A stretch of 64,000 bases of DNA from Pseudomonas paralactis (GTDB lineage: Bacteria; Pseudomonadota; Gammaproteobacteria; Pseudomonadales; Pseudomonadaceae): contig NZ_JYLN01000004.1 in NCBI RefSeq assembly GCF_001439735.1, forward strand, positions 588,816-652,815, written 5' to 3'. The position numbers and the translations under genes were made by a program. Below, piece by piece: positions 28,066-34,793 of this stretch. The number at the start of each line of letters is the position of its first letter. Position 1 is the stretch's first letter. The notes below the pieces were generated by a model. That model was not told the DNA's origin. It searched no databases and saw only the letters and a program-made list of their open reading frames with translations.

Positions 28066-29255
28066 CGACCGGGCCCCAGCAGGCGCTCGAACCAACGCGT
28101 CGAGGGTTTGGCAATGCCCTCGGAGCGTTTTGCCAGGCGCTCGCCCAACTGGCGCAAGGCTTGGGTCAAGGCTTCGCGTGGCGCCAGGGTGAACAGGCTT
28201 TGCCCCTGGTTCTTGGCATTCAGGCGCACTTCGGGGCTCAGGGGCAACACGGCGATGCACTCAAGGCCAAAGCTTTTTTCCAGGGCTTCGGTACCGGGGG
28301 CGCAGCCTTTGATATAGCGGTCGATAAGCAGCTTGGCGTGGTCAAGTTTCATGCCTTTTTCGCGCCACAGGTTCAGCACCGCGAGGTTACGGCGGCAGTC
28401 GAGCACGCCCTGGTCGGTGCACCACAACAGCTTGTCGCAGTGGCTGACAAAGGTGCGCAACGCTTCGCTGTCGGCCTGGCCGGTGAGGTTCACCACAATG
28501 TGTTGGAAGTGCTGGCGCAGGGCGCTGAGCAGCATGTACAGCTCGGCGGCGCTGGTCACTTCCAGGGGTTCGTCGCTGTTGGCATAGGCCAGGATCCGCA
28601 AGCCATCGTCGGTGCTGGTGAACGCGCTGTTGATCAGCGTAGTGTCGAGGCGGCGCAGGTGGCGCAGGGCGTCGCCGAAATTGAACGTACTCTCCAGCCC
28701 CAGCAGCGCCAGGCTGTCACCCTTGGGCAGGCCGAGGTCGAGCAGCAGGGTTTGTTGACCGCTCTGTTGCACCACCATCGCCAGGTGGCTGGCGAGCAGG
28801 GCGCCATCGGTGTTGCCTTGGGCACCATAGAGCACGGTCAGGCCACCAAGGTGGGCATTGGGCGCGGTGGGCGGCAGGCGTTTGCTCAGGCGCCGCACCA
28901 GCCCGGCCACTTCGCTGGAGCGTGAACCGTAGGCGACAAAATCCCTGGCGCCGGCGCGCATGGCGTTGAGTACCAACTGGTTGTCCATGCCATCGCCGAG
29001 GGCGACCACGGCCAGCATTGGCTTGGCTTCCAGTGCGCCTTCGATCAAGGCGCTCTGGGCCACCAGGTGCTCGCGGTCCAGGCCCACGAACACCAGGTTG
29101 GCGAAGGTCACGTCCACCAGCGCCAGCAGTTCGTCAAGGCTGCCGCCGCCCACGCTGATGACTTGACCCAGGGGCGCCAGCGCACCCTGGAGCCATTCCA
29201 GATCGGTGCTGTTGCGGGTGATTGCCAGGAAGGTCTGGCTCAGGCTATCGCTCAT
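28062..29255 (-). CDS. tadZ: TadZ, pilus-localising ATPase-like protein
   Basis: 397 residues. An N-terminal receiver-like region (residues about 1-125) is followed by a MinD/ParA-like domain. The P-loop is degenerate: LTVLYGAQGNTDGALLASHL takes the place of KGGVGKT, so the usual signature lysine is absent, which is common in TadZ/CpaE of this group. TadZ places the Tad machine at the cell pole in other bacteria. Both ends overlap neighbours by ATGA (rcpA stop/tadZ start and tadZ stop/tadA start), showing tight translational coupling. Confidence 0.9.
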   Translation of the reverse strand: MSDSLSQTFLAITRNSTDLEWLQGALAPLGQVISVGGGSLDELLALVDVTFANLVFVGLDREHLVAQSALIEGALEAKPMLAVVALGDGMDNQLVLNAMRAGARDFVAYGSRSSEVAGLVRRLSKRLPPTAPNAHLGGLTVLYGAQGNTDGALLASHLAMVVQQSGQQTLLLDLGLPKGDSLALLGLESTFNFGDALRHLRRLDTTLINSAFTSTDDGLRILAYANSDEPLEVTSAAELYMLLSALRQHFQHIVVNLTGQADSEALRTFVSHCDKLLWCTDQGVLDCRRNLAVLNLWREKGMKLDHAKLLIDRYIKGCAPGTEALEKSFGLECIAVLPLSPEVRLNAKNQGQSLFTLAPREALTQALRQLGERLAKRSEGIAKPSTRWFERLLGPGR

Positions 29256-30457
29256 TGGGAAAGTCCACTGCGACGGTCGAAATTGCCGTTTTCCAGGAAG
29301 AACAGGCGGAACCAGTTCGGGTCATAGTTGCGCAGTTTTTCGCCGGGCAAGGAGGGCAGTTGCGCATTGGCCGCCAAGGGGCGAACCAGGTGCGGGGTGA
29401 CGATCATCAGCAGCTCTTTTTCTTCGCTCTGGATATTGGAGTCGCGGAAAAACGCGCCAAGAATCGGGATATCGCCCAGGCCCGGAAGCTTGGCGATGGT
29501 GGAGCGGTTGGTACTGCTGATCAGGCCGCTGATCACGAAGCTTTCGCCGTCGGCCAACGACACGCTGGTGTCGGTACGTCGCACGGTCAGGGCCGGCACC
29601 TGAATGCCTTCGATGCGGATCGCATTGTTGTAATCCAGCTCGCTCACTTCAGGCGCGACTTTCAGGGCGATGCGGTTGTGGTCGATGACCGTGGGCGTGA
29701 GGGTCAGGCGAATGCCGAACTCCTTGTACTCGATGGTGATGGTATCGCTGCCGGCGCTGGGCACCGGGATCGGCACTTCGCCACCGGCCAGGAAGGTCGC
29801 GCTCTGGCCGCTCATGGCCACCAGGCTCGGGCGCGCCAGGGTGTAGGCAAAGCCGCTGCTTTCCAGCGCGTTGATCAATGCCTTGACCCGCCCACCGCCA
29901 AAACCGATGTTGAAGCTGTCAGCGCTCACCGGCAATTTGAACACGCTCTCGGCTGGAGACAGCAGGTCAGGGCTGCCGAGAAAGAAGTTTTTGCCCATGC
30001 CGAGGATCTTGGTGCTGGCTTCCTTGAGCTTGGTGCGGCTGACTTCGACGAAGCGAATGTCGGTCTGCACCTGGCTGGGCAGGGTCGGGTCTTCGGAGGG
30101 CGACAGGGATTGGCTGGTCAGCGCCGAAGTGGCCTTGCCCTTGACGAACACCATGCTCTGGCGCGGTGTGGTCGAACAGCTCGTCCACACCATCAGGCTG
30201 GTGGCGCCCGTGCCGACGCCGGTCAGCAGAAAATTGCGCTCGCCATTGACGCGCACGTCGGCGATTTTCGGGTCACCAATGGCCAGGCGCGTGATCGCCA
30301 CCGGAGAGTGCAGTTCGGTTTGCAAACCCTCGCCCACTTCAACCACAGCGGGCAGTTGGCCCAGGGCGTTGCAGTTACCCGGTGCTGCCATCGCCATGCC
30401 CACGGGCAAGCACGGCAGCATCAAGGCCAAGGCCAATTGAGCGTAGCGTTGGCTCAT
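29252..30457 (-). CDS. rcpA: RcpA (CpaC) outer-membrane secretin
   Basis: 401 residues. Signal peptide of about 25 residues (QLALALMLPCLPVGMAMAAP). A pilus-secretin N-domain follows (LHSPVAITRLAIGDPKIADVRV; NGERNFLLTGVGTGATSLMV), then the secretin C-domain with LARPSLVAMSGQSATFLAGGEVP and the terminal DGESFVISGLISS…LPGLGDIPILGAFFR signature. It forms the outer-membrane channel for the Flp pilus. RBS AAGGA precedes the ATG at 30457; the rcpC stop is 20 bp upstream. Confidence 0.95.
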   Translation of the reverse strand: MSQRYAQLALALMLPCLPVGMAMAAPGNCNALGQLPAVVEVGEGLQTELHSPVAITRLAIGDPKIADVRVNGERNFLLTGVGTGATSLMVWTSCSTTPRQSMVFVKGKATSALTSQSLSPSEDPTLPSQVQTDIRFVEVSRTKLKEASTKILGMGKNFFLGSPDLLSPAESVFKLPVSADSFNIGFGGGRVKALINALESSGFAYTLARPSLVAMSGQSATFLAGGEVPIPVPSAGSDTITIEYKEFGIRLTLTPTVIDHNRIALKVAPEVSELDYNNAIRIEGIQVPALTVRRTDTSVSLADGESFVISGLISSTNRSTIAKLPGLGDIPILGAFFRDSNIQSEEKELLMIVTPHLVRPLAANAQLPSLPGEKLRNYDPNWFRLFFLENGNFDRRSGLSQ

Positions 30458-30476
30458 TCAAGGCATCCTTGTTCAA

Positions 30477-31421
30477 TCAGGGGGTTTGGGGTGCTGATGC
30501 TGCGCCGCGAATCACTTCGATGCCGCGACGCTGGCCGGTGTCGGCAACCGTGGGGGCGATTTTCTTCGGCGGTCCGCTGAGGGCTAATTGGGTGAATTGG
30601 TAGAGGTCGCGGTTGGCGCTTTGTACCTTGTCCGGGGTGTCGCTTTCGCCGGCCCAGTAGCGGCTGAGCAGTTGCTCGTCGGCGCTGCGTACGGCCAGGC
30701 GCAAGGTGCCTGCCTGGGAGGCGAGCATCAGCCGGCTCAGCAACGCTTCGGGCACTGCCAACACAACACTGCGCGCGGCGGTACGGCGCTGCGCCGCCTG
30801 GGCGCGCTCTTCGGCGGTGGCCGGTGGCGGCACTGCGGGTTGACCGTCGTTGGCCAGGCCCAGTTGATCGCCGACGCTGAGCAGGCGAATTGCCGGGATG
30901 ACCACCTGTGCCGACTGCTCGGCATTGGCGTTGTCCTGGCGCAGGAACAGCAATACGTCCACGTAATCGCCGGGGCTCAACTGGCCGCCGGCACCGATGA
31001 CTTCATCCACAGCCACGGCCAGAGCGCGTTCATGGGCGCGGATCATACGGGCCAGGGGGCCACCGGCGGTGAAGCTCTCTTCGTTCAGCCAGGTGCCGGC
31101 ACTCAGGGCGCGCAAAGGCGTGCGGCCGATGGCCTGGTCGAGGCTGGTCAGACTGCCGGCCGGTACGGTACGCAGTTTTTCCACGGCGACATCAGCGGCG
31201 GTGAGCGCAACGAAAGGCGGCACCGCATTTACCAGCACCACCACCGGCTGGCGGGTCTGGTCTTCGACGGCGGCGACGGTTTTTTCAACAGAAATGACAG
31301 GGTTCTGCGATGGAGCCGCTACCGGTACGGGAGGGCGGCTAAGCACCAGGCCCCAATACCCTGCAATCAAGGCTCCAACAAGCAGCAAACCCGCCAGGAC
31401 CATGCTGATGCGACTGTTCAT
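30477..31421 (-). CDS. rcpC: RcpC (CpaB), Flp pilus assembly protein
   Basis: 314 residues. N-terminal membrane anchor (ISMVLAGLLLVGALIAGYWG). A SAF domain follows (FVALTAADVAVEKLRTVPAG; GRTPLRALSAGTWLNEESF), then the RcpC/CpaB domain (RALAVAVDEVIGAGGQLSPG, DYVDVLLFLR). It is periplasmic and thought to link the secretin to the wall or pilus. It is the first gene of the leftward tad operon; ATG at 31421 with GGGAGAG upstream, facing the regulatory region shared with flp. Confidence 0.93.
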   Translation of the reverse strand: MNSRISMVLAGLLLVGALIAGYWGLVLSRPPVPVAAPSQNPVISVEKTVAAVEDQTRQPVVVLVNAVPPFVALTAADVAVEKLRTVPAGSLTSLDQAIGRTPLRALSAGTWLNEESFTAGGPLARMIRAHERALAVAVDEVIGAGGQLSPGDYVDVLLFLRQDNANAEQSAQVVIPAIRLLSVGDQLGLANDGQPAVPPPATAEERAQAAQRRTAARSVVLAVPEALLSRLMLASQAGTLRLAVRSADEQLLSRYWAGESDTPDKVQSANRDLYQFTQLALSGPPKKIAPTVADTGQRRGIEVIRGAASAPQTP

Positions 31422-31755
31422 GACGGCTCTCCCTATCCTGTTGCACGGCTTTTATCCCGTCACTTCAAACGAGTTAAATTCGCAACTTGGCTGTGATGAA
31501 CAACTAACGATTTGGCTATTTGAAGGTAGCTCAGCTAGGACGAAATGCCATTACCGAACGCAAAATTTATCTGAAGTTCAAGCGCACCCCTGTAAATACA
31601 GGTTTTACGGCGTGTCTAAGGCGACTAATACTTTGTGATTAATGCGTTCTTACAGTTGTGAGTGTTAAAAATGTTGACAATGCTCTAGTGGCACACGGCA
31701 ATCATTGTGCGGGCCAGCTGTAGCGGCGCTTTTTGGCGCATGAAGGAGAAGGCGT
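31422..31755. promoter_or_regulatory. Divergent control region of rcpC-tad operon and flp
   Basis: 334 bp, AT-richer than its neighbours, no gene seen. It contains an inverted repeat CCTGTA-AA-TACAGG at 31589-31602. An 11-base word GCGACTAATAC at 31621-31631, preceded by GTCTAAG, is found again upstream of the Gly-rich lipoprotein gene at 36747-36757. A TTGACA at 31674-31679 has no good -10 at standard spacing. These are the natural sites for PprB or another regulator; assignment is inference. The flp ribosome-binding site GAAGGAGAAGG ends just before 31756. Confidence 0.6.
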
Positions 31756-31953
31756 ATGATCCTTGACCTGTTCTTGAAGTTTTACATTCATGCCCAGTTA
31801 TTTCTGCGTCGCAGAGACGGGGCATCGGCCATTGAGTATGTGATTATTGTGGCGCTAGTTGCGTTGGCTATCATCACGTTCGGCACTGAGATTGGAGATA
31901 AGATAAAAGGTGTGTTCCAACAAGTGTCTGATGGGCTGCCGGCTGCGGCATAA
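31756..31953 (+). CDS. flp: Flp major pilin (type IVb)
   Basis: 65 residues. The leader is long and hydrophobic with a basic end (LRRRDG). The predicted FppA cleavage site is Gly22/Ala23, giving mature ASAIEYVIIVALVALAII with Glu27-Tyr28 at +5/+6, the Flp hallmark. The mature pilin is only about 43 residues, normal for this class. The C-terminus KGVFQQVSDGLPAAA matches Flp proteins. It is transcribed rightwards, opposite to the rcpC operon, as in P. aeruginosa. The 22-residue leader includes a membrane-like stretch (LDLFLKFYIHAQLFL) before the basic residues, which is usual for pseudomonad Flp. Confidence 0.93.
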   Translation: MILDLFLKFYIHAQLFLRRRDGASAIEYVIIVALVALAIITFGTEIGDKIKGVFQQVSDGLPAAA

Positions 31954-32006
31954 CGATAATTGCTGCAGGTTGTTGTTCTGGTGCTTCTTTTAATCAGGTA
32001 CTGCCC

Positions 32007-32408
32007 ATGAGCCACCCCTCGTCATCCCGCCAGAAAATCCTGTTGGTGGACGACGAGGAGGATGCGCTGATCGAGTTGGCCGAATCCCTCGAAAACGAGG
32101 GATTCGTCTGCTATACCGCCACGTCCGTCACTTTCGCGCTGCAAGAATTGACACTTAATCCCGATATCGCCCTGGTGATCACCGACCTGCGTATGCCCGA
32201 GGAAAGCGGCATTTCCTTGATCAAGCGCCTGCGCGAACACACCTCACGCTCGCATTTGCCTGTGATCGTGATGTCCGGTCATGCCGAGATGGATGATGTC
32301 AGCGATATGCTGCGCTTGCAGGTGCTGGATCTGTTTCGCAAGCCGATCTATCTGGTGCGTTTGATTGATACGCTGGATAGTTTGTTTCCCCGCTCGAAGC
32401 CCTCTTGA
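32007..32408 (+). CDS. Stand-alone receiver (CheY-like) response regulator
   Basis: 133 residues: a single receiver domain with acidic residues Asp15-Asp16-Glu17, phosphoacceptor Asp60 in LVITDLRMPEESG, Ser in VIVMSGHAE, and Lys in LFRKPIYL. No output domain. It starts 54 bp after flp on the same strand and is probably co-transcribed with it. The receiver resembles that of PprB in general pattern (DLRMP; RKPI), so it might act as a phosphate partner or sink for PprA, or control pilus function directly. That is inference. Confidence 0.85.
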   Translation: MSHPSSSRQKILLVDDEEDALIELAESLENEGFVCYTATSVTFALQELTLNPDIALVITDLRMPEESGISLIKRLREHTSRSHLPVIVMSGHAEMDDVSDMLRLQVLDLFRKPIYLVRLIDTLDSLFPRSKPS

Positions 32409-32467
32409 TCGTTGGATCCAATGCGAGTGTTGCCTGACAGCTGACAGGTATTGAGCTGATTAGGTTT

Positions 32468-32567
32468 TGTAGGAGCGAGCTTGCTCGCGAAAAACTCATA
32501 GGCGCCGCGTTCATTCATGAAGCCCGCGTTATCGTTGAGGTTTTTCGCGAGCAAGCTCGCTCCTACA
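32468..32567. repeat. REP doublet, GTAGGAGCGAG family
   Basis: Complete inverted arms about 60 bp after the receiver gene. It is followed within 35 bp by the start of large repeat copy C, so two different repeat families are stacked here. Confidence 0.9.
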
Positions 32568-32598
32568 GAGGGCGATGTACGCTTAACTGACTGACATT

Positions 32599-32900
32599 AG
32601 GGCCTGCCCCCGATGAGCTCTACACAACTTAGTAGCAGCCAGCAGTAACCACGATGCGAAGCGAGCCGCTCTTGATCTTGATCTGCTTTTGATCTTAAGC
32701 GCCCCGTCAAACCACGCTGGCCGGAATCCATGGCGGATTACGGGCACACCGAGCCTAAGCGAGGTGCCGAGTGGTGGGGCAAGAGCGTTTTGCTTACTTT
32801 TGCCTGGGCCGGCATTCCGGCTTTTCAAAAGTGAGCCGCCGTAAGGGCGGAACCCATAGCAGCCGTTACCGCAGCAATGGATATGTACCCGGTCTGATCC
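32599..32900 (-). repeat. Large dispersed repeat, copy C (shortened, about 300 bp)
   Basis: Begins CCTGCCCCCGATGAGC, a partial REP arm, and runs in the same orientation as copy B at 51.6 kb to about 32900. The central folded module of copies A and B (roughly 90 bp) is missing. The junction reads GGCCGGAATCCATGGCGGAT, consistent with loss between two AATCC direct repeats. It also carries a small insertion GGCCGGCATTCCGG before CTTTTCAAAAG. It fills the space between the receiver gene and tpsB; no gene is supported in this gap. Confidence 0.82.
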
Positions 32901-32926
32901 AACAAATGGTCAACGCATCAACCTCT

Positions 32927-34609
32927 TCAGAGCTGATAACTGAAACTCAGCGTATACCGCGGCCGTCGATTAAAGCTGTCCAGCGCCACATCCGACATCG
33001 GCTTGGCCGCTTCCAGAGCGATGTTGTAGTACTTGTTATCGCCAAAGCGTAACCCCACCGCCGCCGAGGACATGTCGTTGGATTTGACCGGCAGGTCGTT
33101 GAACCAGGTCTTGGCGCGGTCGAGCACTACGTAAGGTTGCAAGACCTTCACCCAGTTGCCCGCGCGGTTGAAGCTGTAGTTGACCTCGTACGCCACGCCC
33201 CAGCCCTTGTCGCCCGAACCCTGGTCGTCAGGGTAGCCACGCCCGAAATTTTGCCCGCCGAAGGTGGCACGTTCGCTGTCGGGCAGTGTGTTGTTACTCC
33301 AGTACAACGCACCTGAAAGCACGCCTTGCCAGTTATCGAAGAACTTGTCGCTTTGCACGCCGGAGAGGCGCAGGCGGAAAAAATCGAGGTCCGGTTTTGC
33401 CACGTCCAGGTCACTGCGCGCCTTGGCGCCTAAACCGTCGATGCCTTGGTACAGGCCGCCGCTGATGATGCGTAACCGGCGTGCGTCGGCCTTGCGCCAA
33501 TCACCTTCAAAAGCGAGGGCGCGCAGGTTGGATTCGATGTCGAAACTCAGCGGGTAGCCCACCAGCTTGTAACGGGTGGTCTGGTCCACCCCGTACAGGC
33601 GTGTGCCCAGGGTCAATGATTCGGTGGGGGAGGCAATAAACGGGTGGCTCAGACCGATGGAGTAGCGATCGATCGACTGGTGCGGCTTGAGCTCGAAACC
33701 GCCGTCCAGTTGCACGCGGCTGTTGGGATCGGCGCGGTAACGCTCGGCGGCGAGTGCCAGTTGGGTACCCTCGGCATTGATGAACTGGTTGTAATCCACC
33801 CGGTAGTAATGCTCCTTGTCCTCGCCGGGCGGGAACAGGCCGCTGACGGTCAACTGTTCGCCCATGAACGTTTGCGAGTTGCTGGTGGCGCTGAGCAAGG
33901 CTTGCGTACCGCCACGGCTTTTTTGCACCAGGCTCATGCTGGTGGTGAAAGGTTTGCGGCTGGCCTGGATCTGCATGTGCGTGGCGCCGTCGGTGGTGCC
34001 GGGCGGCGGTACCTGGGCTTGTACGGTCAGGCCGGGAATACGGCTCATCAGCGTGGTGTAGCGCTCGAAGGTCTTGCGCGTCAGCGGGCGTTCGGCCAAC
34101 AGCTTTTGCGCCAGCTTGTCGACGTAGGCCGACACTGAGCCAATGTCGCCGGTTTGCTGGTAGTCCTTAATGTAACCCTCCACCAGGACGACGCGGACCA
34201 GGCCGTTTTCGAAATTCTGCTGCGGCAGGAACGCGTAGGACAGCAGGTAACCGTCTTCCTGGTAGCGGCGAGTGATGCCACGGGTTGCTTCGATCAATTG
34301 CGCGAGGTTGGTCTCCCGACCAATCAGCGGTGCATAAACCTGGGCCGTCTCGGTGAGCGGGTAGACGGTGCCGCCTTCGATTTGCAGCTTGCGGATAGTG
34401 ACCTTGGTGTCCATCAACAGGGGTTGCCCGGCAGTCGGTGGCGCTTCAGGCACTTGGGTTTGCGGCGTGGTCGGGCGATAGGCATCGGCGGGCAGGTTGG
34501 GGGTCGGCAAAGTGCGGACGGTGTCGTTGCTGTTCAAAAAGCTGGGAAGGGGCTCGGCCTGGGCGTAAGCGCTGAGGGTTAGCATTAACAACGGCGTTAA
34601 TACGCGCAT
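32927..34609 (-). CDS. TpsB/FhaC-type outer-membrane transporter of two-partner secretion
   Basis: 560 residues from the ATG at 34609 (TGGAG 7 bases upstream). Signal peptide ends near AQA/EP (residue 18). A proline-rich linker is followed by a POTRA domain (KLQIEGGTVYPLTETAQVYA; LIEATRGITRRYQEDGYLLS; ENGLVRVVLVEGYI). A second POTRA-like region and the ShlB/FhaC beta-barrel come next (RYSIGLSHPFIASPTESLTL; ATFGGQNFGRGYPDDQGSGD; RYTLSFSYQL end). Such proteins pass a cognate TpsA exoprotein across the outer membrane. No TpsA with a haemagglutinin-type N-domain is nearby; the only neighbour on the same strand is the Gly-rich lipoprotein upstream, beyond a terminator. Confidence 0.9.
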   Translation of the reverse strand: MRVLTPLLMLTLSAYAQAEPLPSFLNSNDTVRTLPTPNLPADAYRPTTPQTQVPEAPPTAGQPLLMDTKVTIRKLQIEGGTVYPLTETAQVYAPLIGRETNLAQLIEATRGITRRYQEDGYLLSYAFLPQQNFENGLVRVVLVEGYIKDYQQTGDIGSVSAYVDKLAQKLLAERPLTRKTFERYTTLMSRIPGLTVQAQVPPPGTTDGATHMQIQASRKPFTTSMSLVQKSRGGTQALLSATSNSQTFMGEQLTVSGLFPPGEDKEHYYRVDYNQFINAEGTQLALAAERYRADPNSRVQLDGGFELKPHQSIDRYSIGLSHPFIASPTESLTLGTRLYGVDQTTRYKLVGYPLSFDIESNLRALAFEGDWRKADARRLRIISGGLYQGIDGLGAKARSDLDVAKPDLDFFRLRLSGVQSDKFFDNWQGVLSGALYWSNNTLPDSERATFGGQNFGRGYPDDQGSGDKGWGVAYEVNYSFNRAGNWVKVLQPYVVLDRAKTWFNDLPVKSNDMSSAAVGLRFGDNKYYNIALEAAKPMSDVALDSFNRRPRYTLSFSYQL

Positions 34610-34710
34610 AGGACACTCCATGGTCAACTGCAGCAGCGCTTCGGGCCCGCCGGGTTCTGGGACTCGGTTCGGGAGGGCGGCGGTTCATTACAAGGCGCCG
34701 CCCATAAAAA

Positions 34711-34742
34711 AGACGAGAGACTTATTTAGGGTCTCTCGTCTC
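34711..34742 (-). terminator. Rho-independent terminator after the Gly-rich lipoprotein gene
   Basis: Perfect 11-bp stem (AGACGAGAGAC / GTCTCTCGTCT) with a 10-base loop. Read on the minus strand it is followed by a run of T (complement of CCCATAAAAAAG). It lies between the Gly-rich gene and tpsB, so it would end or attenuate read-through from the former into the latter. Confidence 0.85.
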
Positions 34743-34793
34743 AACCAAGCGTAGGCGCTGTAGGGGAGGCCGTCTAATCGGCCAGGTGCATTT

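Noticed and set aside
31674..31702. Standard sigma-70 promoter for flp at TTGACA
   Set aside because: No acceptable -10 at 16-18 bp; activation by a regulator may compensate, but the hexamer alone is not enough.
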